Shown here piece by piece: positions 8,704-16,818 of a stretch of 64,000 nt of DNA (positions within the stretch are counted from its first letter, which is position 1; the number at the start of each line of letters is the position of its first letter). Both the position numbers and the translations under genes were made by a program. The notes under the pieces were generated by a model. The model was not told the DNA's origin, ran no database searches, and saw only the letters and a list, made by a program, of their open reading frames with translations. Origin of the DNA: Burkholderia sp. WSM2232 (GTDB lineage Bacteria > Pseudomonadota > Gammaproteobacteria > Burkholderiales > Burkholderiaceae); NCBI RefSeq assembly GCF_000472545.1, contig NZ_AWZV01000004.1, positions 310,001 to 374,000 of the forward strand, read 5' to 3'.

Positions 8704-9120
8704 ATGAAACTGGAAACTCGTGTCGTGCGCGCCATCCGCAGGCGTAGAAGCGTTGTCGTTCTCCGTTCCGAGCTGTCGGGACTGGGGAGCCAGTCGCAGT
8801 TGACTCGCGTCCTAGCCAAGTTGGTCGCGAGCGGGCGCCTAGTGCGAGTAGGCCGCGGCATATACGCCAAAACTCGCATCAACCGATTTACAGGTCGTCC
8901 CGCTCCGGCAGCAACGTTTGAATCGATAGCTGCCGAAGCTTTCCGCAAGCTCGGCATTGCTGTCGGTCCCGGAACCGTTGCCAGAGATTACAACGCCGGG
9001 CGTTCTACGCAGATACCGATGGTGGCAGTGGTGACAACCGGTCGACGACGTATTAACCGGCGGATTCAGGTGGGCACCAAAAGAGTTATGTATGAGCGCA
9101 CTAAGAAGGACACGCCGTGA
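8704..9120 (+). CDS. AbiEi-like/DUF6088-type winged-helix protein
   Basis: A 138-residue protein; ATG at 8704 is chosen because a GAGGAC ribosome-binding site precedes it and because the winged helix begins there. The N-terminal part (KLETRVVRAIRRR, then VLRSELSGLGS.SQLTRVLAKLVASGRLVRVGRGIYAK) is the winged HTH found in antitoxins of the type IV AbiE family and in DUF6088 proteins. The C-terminal half (YNAGRSTQIP, TTGRRRINRRIQVGTKRV) fits the DUF6088 pattern. I see no nucleotidyltransferase toxin beside it, so it is an orphan antitoxin-like regulator or pairs with one of the unrecognised neighbours. Confidence 0.65.
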   Translation: MKLETRVVRAIRRRRSVVVLRSELSGLGSQSQLTRVLAKLVASGRLVRVGRGIYAKTRINRFTGRPAPAATFESIAAEAFRKLGIAVGPGTVARDYNAGRSTQIPMVAVVTTGRRRINRRIQVGTKRVMYERTKKDTP

Positions 9121-9148
9121 CGGGAACCTACACACGAGAGGGCGGGCG

Positions 9149-9565
9149 ATGAGCGAAGCTCCCGAAGTGTCGCCAGACATCCCCTTCCTGCAGACAGATG
9201 TGTCTGTGTACCTAGGTGACTGCAGCGGCGATTCCTTGTCCGTGGTGTGCGACGGTAGCTCAATCGAACCGCATGGCTCGAGGTGGCAGCGCGCTTTACG
9301 GGCGCTCGCCTATCCGACACCACGTGGCCCCTACCCGGTGTCGGCGCAATTCACGGTTTTCATTCATGAGACATCCGACTATGGAGGCACGCGCCCTAGC
9401 GCAGTGGTTACCTATCGAGTTGACGTTCGATGCGTGGGCGGGTTGGCATACGCCAGCGTTCGAGACGCACCGTCCAGCGCGGACCTGCCGCCAATCCCGT
9501 ATGTGATTGGCGACGATGTGGTCACTACTGCGCGGCGCCTGTTCGAGACCACGTCATGGCCTTGA
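9149..9565 (+). CDS. Hypothetical protein
   Basis: A 138-residue protein from ATG 9149, preceded by a G-rich ribosome-binding site (GAGGGCGGGCG). It looks beta-rich (FTVFIHETSDYGG, VVTYRVDVRC, LAYASVRD) and has no signal peptide or membrane segment. I do not recognise a family. It begins 28 bp after the AbiEi-like gene and is followed by the HAD gene, suggesting one transcript. The longer frame from 9092 overlaps the upstream gene and lacks a ribosome-binding site. Confidence 0.5.
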   Translation: MSEAPEVSPDIPFLQTDVSVYLGDCSGDSLSVVCDGSSIEPHGSRWQRALRALAYPTPRGPYPVSAQFTVFIHETSDYGGTRPSAVVTYRVDVRCVGGLAYASVRDAPSSADLPPIPYVIGDDVVTTARRLFETTSWP

Positions 9566-9642
9566 CGCTGTTGAAGGAAACGGTCCCGCCGAGCCACCAA
9601 ATCACAGCTCATCATTGCGGTCCAGACCGCGTAGAAGGAAAC

Positions 9643-10197
9643 ATGCTGACAGGAGTTCCGGAGCCTAGCGTTTACGTGCCACCTCCACGACGCACCGGTG
9701 GGCGCGTGTTGATGCTCGATTTTGACGGCGTTCTACATCCTGAGTCGGTACACCTGTTGCACAGACGTGGTCCGACGCTCATGGACGCACCCGGTCATGT
9801 CCTTTTCGAACACTGTGGCCTGCTCGAAGAGGTACTACTTCCGTACGCTGACCTGCGCATAGTTTTATCCACAAGTTGGGTGCGCCGCTACCGGGGAAGC
9901 GTCCGTCGCGTGTCGCGCAAACTGACGCCAGGGTTGCAAGCAAGAGTTGTAGGGGCGACTTATCACAGCGCGATGGTCGCCGAGGAATTCGCGGCTGCAC
10001 CGCGGGGCATGCAAATTTGGGCGGACGTTCTGCGTCGAAAGCCAACGGACTGGCTGGCATTGGACGATGATTATCTCCACTGGCCCACCTGGTGCCGTGA
10101 CCGGCTTGTGCGCACGGACCCGCTACTTGGAATAAGCGAACCTTCGGTGCTTGCTAACCTAAAAGCAAAACTCTTCAGGATGTACCAAAAGGGCTGA
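9643..10197 (+). CDS. HAD-domain protein (HAD_SAK-type)
   Basis: A 184-residue protein. ATG 9643 has a GAAGGA ribosome-binding site. The HAD motif I is clear: LMLDFDGVLHPE (two aspartates, second followed by GV). STSWVRRY fits motif II (the T/S strand) and LALDDDYLHWP near residue 140 fits motif IV. The short insert-free layout matches the HAD domains found in 'swiss-army-knife' RNA-repair proteins and in small stand-alone proteins of Burkholderiales. It should be a phosphatase or phosphotransferase; substrate unknown. Last of the four-gene plus-strand group. Confidence 0.7.
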   Translation: MLTGVPEPSVYVPPPRRTGGRVLMLDFDGVLHPESVHLLHRRGPTLMDAPGHVLFEHCGLLEEVLLPYADLRIVLSTSWVRRYRGSVRRVSRKLTPGLQARVVGATYHSAMVAEEFAAAPRGMQIWADVLRRKPTDWLALDDDYLHWPTWCRDRLVRTDPLLGISEPSVLANLKAKLFRMYQKG

Positions 10198-10605
10198 CCG
10201 AACACAGTGTGCGCAATACGAAGGACCTGCTGTGGGATATGGACACTAGGTCGGTGATGCAACAGCGCAGTCGGCGCTGCGCTCGATTCCATCAATCGCC
10301 GTTGCCGGCTCACGGACACGTTTAATGAGAGGTTGGTGTCCCCAAGTCTACTGCGAGGCGCGCGGCGCGCGTCATCGAACGCGCGGCTTGGGCCACAAGA
10401 GCACCGCTTTTCGACGCGCTGCCAAGGTGGGTATGCAAGAGACTCCGATAACTTCATGCTCGGCAGGCGATAGCAAGAAGTTCTCAAGACTTCTCATCAA
10501 TTTTGAGAAGTCTGGCCACCCCGGTCACGCGGTCACACTCAGCGACACGCCACATCTCATGTGGCTGCAAAAACACATGCCTGTTTCGGCGGAAAGGTAG
10601 ATGCG
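10198..10605. other. 408-bp intergenic stretch
   Basis: No gene I can support. It contains a short Arg/Gly-type open frame (10325-10600) with no ribosome-binding site, and an imperfect direct repeat of a TTCTCAA/TTTTGAGAAGTCT-type sequence near 10480-10515. I see no terminator. Confidence 0.4.
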
Positions 10606-11037
10606 ATGTCACTTCCAACACGTTTGATTGCGGCAGGCGTCGATTTGTCTCTCCTGCGAGACGTGACCACCGAGCGTCTAACAGACGTCGAACAGAGACA
10701 GCCGCGGATAGCAAGCGCTGCGGAATTTCTCAGTGCTGCATTCAACCAAGAACTGTCGTCCCTTCCACGGATGCTGTGTGCTTTTGAAAGCGTTTACCTT
10801 TGCTGCTGTGAAGTGTCCGAGGCATCGGGGTTCTTGGAGACGGCCGAGCACCCGAGCTCGTCCGTCGCAAACGTGACCGCGACTATGCTCGAGTTAAACA
10901 ACGAAGAGAGGCTGACGCTCAGAGAGCTGACTAGGTGGGCGTCCAGCTATTCGCCTTTCATGCCGCTTGTTGATATTGAGCACGCGTGCGTGCTGGCGAG
11001 AGACGTGGTCCTGCGAACGATTCAGCACTTTGCCTAG
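10606..11037 (+). CDS. Hypothetical protein
   Basis: A 143-residue soluble, helix-rich protein. ATG 10606 is preceded by GGAAAGG. Sequence features: an N-terminal MSLPTRLIAAGVDLSLLRD helix, a Cys cluster (YLCCCEVSE) near the middle and a C-terminal helix pair around FMPLVDIEHACVLARDVVL. I recognise no family. It lies isolated between the HAD gene and a broken HTH gene. Confidence 0.5.
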   Translation: MSLPTRLIAAGVDLSLLRDVTTERLTDVEQRQPRIASAAEFLSAAFNQELSSLPRMLCAFESVYLCCCEVSEASGFLETAEHPSSSVANVTATMLELNNEERLTLRELTRWASSYSPFMPLVDIEHACVLARDVVLRTIQHFA

Positions 11038-11115
11038 TCGACCCCCTTACGAGCCGTCTATAACGCGGGCGCTGTGCGCCTCATATAACAAGGATAACTA
11101 ACGCAAGGAAATTGG

Positions 11116-11331
11116 ATGTCTGTTGGCGAGTTGGCGCATAGGCTGAATGTTAGCCGACGCCACATGAGTAAGTGACTTCGTACACAGGAACTGCGACCAG
11201 TACGTATCCTGCGACGCAAGCGCTACGTATTGCGAGCAACGGCCGAGCGCTATTGCGAAAAGCGCCGGGCATGCGGCAAGCGCGCCTCACGAGAGTTTGT
11301 GCCTATTTGGCAGGAAGCCGGGATGTACTGA
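11116..11331 (+). pseudogene. HTH/excisionase-type antitoxin-like gene broken by an in-frame TGA
   Basis: From ATG 11116 the frame reads MSVGELAHRLNVSRRHMSK, a classical HTH, then meets TGA at 11173. Read through, it continues in the same frame with a basic linker (RPVRILRRKRYVLRATAERY) and ends ...FVPIWQEAGMY at a second stop at 11329. This is the layout of small HTH proteins with a Tyr-rich wing and a C-terminal QE.G(L/M)Y tail that act as antitoxins or excisionase-like regulators. A GGAAATTGG stretch precedes the ATG. An ATG overlapping the final stop (TGATG, 11329) begins a 54-codon frame that does not resemble a PIN toxin. The gene is probably dead. Confidence 0.6.
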
Positions 11332-11510
11332 TGTCGGCACGAGGTTCTGCGCTCTATCTGTCGTGTCCCGGCACCCCTTTTCGTGCCTCAGTGCGACAGG
11401 CAATGCAGCGCTGTGGCCATCTGGGCAGGAGACCGTCCCATCTTGTCGTTGAGGAACGACCAAACAGCAGAGGCGACGTAACAGTATCGACGTGAAAGTT
11501 TCCCCTCGGC

Positions 11511-14264
11511 CTATGGATGCACAACTTCGGGGCTCGTTGCGCGCGCGTGCTCCAAGCGATTAAGAAGTCTGCTGACAAACTGACCGCGCAGTGCGTCGAA
11601 AATATACATCTCAGCAAACGCCTCTACCGCCTCTCGAGGACTTACCTGTTCGTTGAGGTATCCGATGAACTTTTCGCTGTCCGCGAGTCCTGCTACGACT
11701 GACGCCACAATCCCTCTGTGCCCGTACCGCTCGCCAAGGAGCTTAAGAACGTCATAGAGACCAAGGTCCACAAGGACGTCTGCATATAGCACGCCTTGCT
11801 CAGAATTCAAACCAAGCCCTCCTTGAGCAGACTTGTTGAATCGGTCCAGACCCGTGGCTGCATCTCCCATGTCAGTACGGCCCGCAGCAGTAACAACGGG
11901 CTGGGCATCCGAGGCGTACGCGATAAAGTAATACAGCGTGGCAAGCACCATGTCGTTGCGAGCTATGCTGCCCGCTTTGGCGTACACATGCAACAGTACG
12001 TTCTTCGACATTAACTGCCGCAGGGGAGACCGCATCCTCGCTCTGCCGATGCGGAGTAGCGCAGAACCAGTTTGGACCAGATACTCCACGTCATCTGCAT
12101 TAAATGCGCTCAAACTCTTGTCCGAACAGCGACGAACAAAGGCATCGGCAGCGGTACCGAAATACTGTTCGTCGCCCATCTTCATTCGATGCATCAGAAG
12201 CGCGCTTTCCAGGGGCATCGGCGGGTGCGACGAAATTTCATTCGATAGCCAGGCAAGTTGCAACTCCGTGCCGCCGTTCGACGTGCAGCAACGAAGAATC
12301 CATTCGTCGTCACTATCAGCGAGTTGTAGACAAAGCTGCGCCCATGCCTTCGGTTCGATTGGCAGCGCGATAGGTTCGAAGCCATCAGCCTCGGCGACCC
12401 CACGCAAGTCTGTCAATGAGAGAACTGCTACCAATATTGACGTCCAAGCATCCCACTCCGCCGCAATCTGCTTGCTCAATCCTGTGTCAGCAGACTGATT
12501 TGCTCGGTTTATATTGCGAAGCATCTCAATGACTGCCGAGGCGAGTGCGGTCCTATCTTGCACAAGTGCAAACAGTGCGGTGAGCCCTGAAGCGAGGTTC
12601 AGGTTCAAGAGGCGCAAGGTCTTCCCGGCAACGAACGTGGTGAACACCACGTGCCTTAGATGCGCGATGCGGCCAGCGGGAAGCTTGATTGTCGAGTCTG
12701 GACCGGCAAGCGGCGCCAATGCCCGGACAGCCTGCAAGAGCCGCTCCTGCTGAGAATCGAGCCCCGAAAGGTCTTGCCGAATATAGCGGTCAAGCACGTG
12801 CTCAAACGCAGGGCTCTCGCTGTACAGGCGCATGAGCTCGTCTGCGTCAGCGTTATCAAGTGCTTGCTCAAGTCTTGGCCGAACGGACAGGTATGACGCT
12901 TCGCCGCGGCTGGTCGCACGGTGATACAGCATCGCGAATGTGTCGCCTAGGCCCGGCTCTCGAAGGACGTTGGTTACGCCGGCTGGAGGACTGCAGTTCA
13001 AGTCCGATAGCGAGTCTCTTGACAATAGATAGGCCGCCAAGCATGACAGAGAGACATCGTCGGCCCATTCAAGCTTCAGAATCACCAGTTCGTTGACGAA
13101 CGATATGATGCCTCTCGGGGTAAGTGTCCCTTGAGGACGAAGCTCTTCGTAAAGGCGCAGAATCTCGTCGTAATCCCCCGTGAGGTCTTCACCGAACGTT
13201 TTCACAAGTTTCGAGTTAAGGTAATTTTTCCACGAATGCAGCATCGGCGGTGGCACAGAAAACTGGAGTTGAAACACCTTTTCGAAAAACGACAGATGAG
13301 AGTCGTTATCTACCGGTCTGTTCATCAGATTTGATACCGAAGAGGCGAGCACCCGCTTTTTGTCCGCAACAGGAACGATGACCCACAAGCGACGAAACCA
13401 TTGACGCTCCGTGAAGTCTGGATTATCAAGGAAGGAGCGTAGTAGTGCCCAAACAGCCTGCGTTTCTGACTCGTTGATGCGGTCGAGGTTGTCGACGACT
13501 ACAAGTAGGCGGCGAGATTCGTCCGAAAGAACGGCTTCCATCAACTGACCAAACGCTTCTTGGAACTCGACCGAAGTGGGGTCCGGCTCTTCGCGGGTCT
13601 CGATAGTCTCCTCATCGGAGGTGCGCCGAATGATGAACCCGACCGTTTCATCGGTGAGCGACCGAAGGAGCCTGAAGGCAACGGCCGCGGTCACTAATCC
13701 GAAAACGGCAGTTTTCATCAAGCCGGCACCGTCGAGCAACTTCCTCTCAAAGTCCGCCAACATCGGAGCTGCAATGCCAATGGCGGCAAGACCGGCAAGG
13801 ATGGTCTTAGCCGATGGCGAGAATACTGGCTTCGTCTTCTTCGTTGTCACTTTCAGCCGACGACTCAATTCGGCCAACCGGGTGGTCCAAAATTCGCGGC
13901 TCCCCGCTCCGCCGGTTTTCTCTAGCCAACCTCTGCCCTGCAACTTGCCGACAAGCGCAGCGAGGAATGCGCGGCGCAGGGGGTCTCCGGAATGAACCCA
14001 AGCATCGTACTGAAAGACCGAAACGTCTAACGAGGCGGGCAATCCATTCGCAGTAGTGTTTGGCTCGAACGGTTCCAAGCGCTGAGCAATCATCTTGACG
14101 ACGGACGACTTCCCAGAACCCCAGGTGCCATCAAGGCGAACCGTTTGACCTCCCGGGGAGGTCCGAACCAGGGTGACAATCGTGTCGGCGATTTTTGCGT
14201 GAGCGCCACCCAGTTCGTCATGCGGGGATGGTTCATCCGTGAGAAGGGTCGGCGGTGGTCGCAT
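11511..14264 (-). CDS. KAP-family P-loop NTPase (membrane-associated)
   Basis: A 917-residue protein. Walker A is GTWGSGKSSVVK near residue 50 and Walker B is RLLVVVDNLDRI near 250. Between them lie two hydrophobic helices (around ILAGLAAIGIAAPML and TAVFGLVTAAVAF), the transmembrane insertion that defines the KAP family. KAP NTPases are widespread in defence islands; here it stands alone on the minus strand, so it would be a single-gene system or work with an unrecognised partner. The C-terminal 500 residues form a long helical region of unknown function. The start is uncertain: ATG 14264 is chosen because the conserved domain begins just after it; ATG 14321 and TTG 14375 are in frame upstream and none has a clear ribosome-binding site. 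Confidence 0.8.
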   Translation of the reverse strand: MRPPPTLLTDEPSPHDELGGAHAKIADTIVTLVRTSPGGQTVRLDGTWGSGKSSVVKMIAQRLEPFEPNTTANGLPASLDVSVFQYDAWVHSGDPLRRAFLAALVGKLQGRGWLEKTGGAGSREFWTTRLAELSRRLKVTTKKTKPVFSPSAKTILAGLAAIGIAAPMLADFERKLLDGAGLMKTAVFGLVTAAVAFRLLRSLTDETVGFIIRRTSDEETIETREEPDPTSVEFQEAFGQLMEAVLSDESRRLLVVVDNLDRINESETQAVWALLRSFLDNPDFTERQWFRRLWVIVPVADKKRVLASSVSNLMNRPVDNDSHLSFFEKVFQLQFSVPPPMLHSWKNYLNSKLVKTFGEDLTGDYDEILRLYEELRPQGTLTPRGIISFVNELVILKLEWADDVSLSCLAAYLLSRDSLSDLNCSPPAGVTNVLREPGLGDTFAMLYHRATSRGEASYLSVRPRLEQALDNADADELMRLYSESPAFEHVLDRYIRQDLSGLDSQQERLLQAVRALAPLAGPDSTIKLPAGRIAHLRHVVFTTFVAGKTLRLLNLNLASGLTALFALVQDRTALASAVIEMLRNINRANQSADTGLSKQIAAEWDAWTSILVAVLSLTDLRGVAEADGFEPIALPIEPKAWAQLCLQLADSDDEWILRCCTSNGGTELQLAWLSNEISSHPPMPLESALLMHRMKMGDEQYFGTAADAFVRRCSDKSLSAFNADDVEYLVQTGSALLRIGRARMRSPLRQLMSKNVLLHVYAKAGSIARNDMVLATLYYFIAYASDAQPVVTAAGRTDMGDAATGLDRFNKSAQGGLGLNSEQGVLYADVLVDLGLYDVLKLLGERYGHRGIVASVVAGLADSEKFIGYLNEQVSPREAVEAFAEMYIFDALRGQFVSRLLNRLEHARATSPEVVHP

Positions 14265-14656
14265 AGTCTGGTCGAGCGGCGGTGAACTTATTCTTGGGAA
14301 CGCTTTGCTATTGAGCGGCATGCCGCGCACCGAACATGCAACGACTCCGAGCGCAAAGTGAATGTCGAACCGCAATTATGCCGATATCTAGTTAGCAAAT
14401 GGCGTCTCGCCTGTGGAAGGAAGGCGAGCGAGAGGAACTGCTCGGGCGCTACGGTACATACATGGTGTTCGAGACGTGGTCGCTGGGACCTCTACAGGGT
14501 CGATAGCATTGGCGCAAACGTACAACAAGGATGTTTCGATGCATTATTCGGCCGCAAGGCGCAATCAGCGACATACTATGACGAACACCGGGATGTTCGA
14601 GTTGGCGCCGGAGTGACGGCATGTCATAGTGCGGCATCTCAACTGCGGAGCTGCGA
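14265..14656. other. Divergent intergenic region between KAP and H-NS-like genes
   Basis: About 390 bp that must hold both promoters. In-frame upstream starts of the KAP gene occupy part of it (to 14375). I see no convincing separate gene. Confidence 0.5.
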
Positions 14657-15151
14657 ATGCCGACATTGGAATCCTTGCAAGCAAAAATCGAGAAACTGCG
14701 GGCGCAAGCTGAAGCGCTTGCCGCGAAGAAGTCGAGCGCTGTTATCGAGAAGATTAGGAACTTGATGGCAGAACACGGCCTCACGACTGCTGACATTGAT
14801 GCGCATGCTGGCAAGAAACGTGGGCCCAAGCCGGACATCGGGGCTGCTGCCAAGTCGTCGGCCTCGGTCGCAAAGTATCGTGACCCGAAGACGGGCGCCA
14901 CATGGTCGGGCCATGGTCGCGCGCCAGGCTGGATTGCCAACGTGAAGGACCGCAGTAAGTACCTAACTGCGGACAACGCCGCAGTGGCGGCTTCTGCTGT
15001 CAAGAAGACCGCGAAGGCTGGAAACTATGTCAGAGGCCCGCAGCCGGCGCTCTATTGTGACCCTAAGACTGGCGCAACTTGGAGCGGGCGTGGGCGGGCT
15101 CCGGCGTGGTTGGCAGGTGCCAAAGACCGGTCGAAGTTTTCGATTGCATAG
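14657..15151 (+). CDS. H-NS-family nucleoid-associated protein with two C-terminal DNA-binding motifs
   Basis: A 164-residue protein. Residues 1-45 form the coiled-coil oligomerisation helix (SLQAKIEKLRAQAEALAAKK). Two near-identical DNA-binding units follow: YRDPKTGATWSGHGRAPGWI at about 75-94 and YCDPKTGATWSGRGRAPAWL at about 132-151, each with a following KDRSK motif. The usual Burkholderiales H-NS (BpH3/Bv3F type) has one such unit, so this one is duplicated. The linker is Lys/Ala-rich. It sits just upstream of the Druantia locus. Island-borne H-NS-like proteins usually silence AT-rich acquired DNA, so it may restrain expression of this island; that is inference. Confidence 0.85.
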   Translation: MPTLESLQAKIEKLRAQAEALAAKKSSAVIEKIRNLMAEHGLTTADIDAHAGKKRGPKPDIGAAAKSSASVAKYRDPKTGATWSGHGRAPGWIANVKDRSKYLTADNAAVAASAVKKTAKAGNYVRGPQPALYCDPKTGATWSGRGRAPAWLAGAKDRSKFSIA

Positions 15152-15551
15152 ACTGGCGCCGGCAACAGTCCGAAAAATAAAGAGATAAACGAGATGCAGG
15201 TATTACTCCTTTTTTGTCAAAAAACCGTCCTTCGCTTCCCGACTTTGCTATAAGCGATATCCCAGCACCGTCGAGTCGGACGCATCTGACGGTTCACTGA
15301 TAGCTCGCGCGAACGGCGACATCTGCTCTCCAACAGCTTTGCGTTCAACTGGCGTGGCTTCACAGCACACCTATAAGCAAACAGGAATGGAGGGCGACAA
15401 GGCAGCGGACCGCACGAGAGACCTCATTATGCGCACGAGTCGCGCACGTTTCAGGCACCAATGCCAAGCGGTGCTTCTCGGGCCGGAGCGCGTGCACCGA
15501 ACGAATATAATGCTGGGGAAATTTGTTTGCAATTCATCTGAGAAGAATGGA
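15152..15551. other. 400-bp region upstream of Druantia
   Basis: No supported gene. It contains a T6 run and an A6 run separated by GTC (about 15210-15226), then a TTGCTATAAGC stretch near 15246. The Druantia promoter is probably here. The open frame that runs into druA from 15339 is treated as untranslated upstream sequence because DruA homology starts later. Confidence 0.4.
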
Positions 15552-16766
15552 ATGGCCGCAGAATCGAAAGGTTCGATTATCCGAATCAACACTCGAGAGG
15601 CCCTGTTGAAGCGCAGGCTTCGTCGTCATCTCGCGTCCCTAGGTTACACCCGAAACGAGGCGGGAGAGCTCTCCGCCCCAGGAACGACCAAAGACGTCAT
15701 CCGTCAGTTGCATCGAGCGCAGCGTCGGGAGATTGTTCGCTCGCAGGCGGAGTTCATCGCCGGAGCCATACCTCGGGTCCAAGATTTTTTCGCGTCGGGA
15801 AGCGACATAGACGTCGGCAATATAGCCCCCCGGATTGAGCGGGTATTCAGTGGTACGTGGCAGGCGGACCTTTTCCGTGTCGCCTCGCTCACTTGGTCTG
15901 TTCCTGTCTCGAGCGGATTTGGTCGGCGGCTGCGATTTCTGGTCTGGGATGACCACAACGGAAAGCTGATAGGTATTTTCGCTATCGGCGACCCTGTCTT
16001 CAACCTTGCTGTCAGAGACAATTTTATTGAGTGGACAGCCAACGACCGAGCACAGCGGTTAGTGAATGTAATGGATGCGTACGTCTTGGGCGCAGTGCCG
16101 CCATATAACTTGTTGCTAGGCGGGAAGCTTGTCGCCTGTATTGTGCGGAGCATGGATGTTTATGACGAGTTTCGACGGGAATATGGTGATGCCAAAGGTA
16201 TCATTTCGAAGCAGAAGAAGCACCCACAGTTGCTTGCAGTCACAACCTCGTCATCGATGGGCAGGTCGTCCGTCTATAACAGACTGAAAATTGACGGTGT
16301 CGAATACTTCCAGAGCCTCGGCTACAGCGGCGGTTGGGGGCATTTCCACATTCCCGACAAACTGTTCGTGGACCTGCGTGACTACCTAAGAGATAACGGG
16401 CACTACAACGCCGACCAGCACAAATTTGGGGACGGACCAAACTGGCGTATCCGTGCGATTCGTTCAGCAATGACGGCACTGGGATTCAAAGGGGATGTTT
16501 TGAAACACGGGATTCAGCGCGAAGTTTTTATCTCCCAATATGCAAGCAATGCGCTTACAATCCTTCAAACGGGAAGCGGCCGAGCAAAGTTGAACGGCCT
16601 TCTCAGTGTTCCCGAAATCGGTGTGCTTGCGGTCAATCGATGGCTGATTGGCCGTGCAGAGCGACGACCGGAATACCAAGATTGGCATAAAGACCTGATA
16701 CCGCGTTTAATCAAGTATAACGTCGGAATGCAACCAGGCATCGAGAAAGGCACTATCGCAGTATAG
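15552..16766 (+). CDS. druA: Druantia type I protein DruA (DUF4338)
   Basis: A 404-residue protein of the DUF4338 family. The signature region is LVWDDHNGKLIGIFAIGDPVF followed by a stretch around DNFIEW and then NVMDAYVLGAVPPYNLLLGGKL, with a basic C-terminal half. ATG 15552 gives a length close to the known DruA; the ATG at 15510 and farther starts add residues without homology. DruA is the first protein of the type I Druantia anti-phage system; its molecular action is still unclear, though a DNA-processing role is suspected. It is followed by druB after about 50 bp, then by three overlapping genes. Confidence 0.9.
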   Translation: MAAESKGSIIRINTREALLKRRLRRHLASLGYTRNEAGELSAPGTTKDVIRQLHRAQRREIVRSQAEFIAGAIPRVQDFFASGSDIDVGNIAPRIERVFSGTWQADLFRVASLTWSVPVSSGFGRRLRFLVWDDHNGKLIGIFAIGDPVFNLAVRDNFIEWTANDRAQRLVNVMDAYVLGAVPPYNLLLGGKLVACIVRSMDVYDEFRREYGDAKGIISKQKKHPQLLAVTTSSSMGRSSVYNRLKIDGVEYFQSLGYSGGWGHFHIPDKLFVDLRDYLRDNGHYNADQHKFGDGPNWRIRAIRSAMTALGFKGDVLKHGIQREVFISQYASNALTILQTGSGRAKLNGLLSVPEIGVLAVNRWLIGRAERRPEYQDWHKDLIPRLIKYNVGMQPGIEKGTIAV

Positions 16767-16818
16767 ACATCTGATTTGGCCCACTAGAGGCTTGGCAGAT
16801 TTTCCGGGGGCATTAGCC

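Noticed and set aside
11172..11495. 107-codon frame over the broken HTH gene
   Set aside because: Frame is out of register with the HTH coding pattern and shows no toxin motif; its in-frame ATG at 11331 alone is not enough support.
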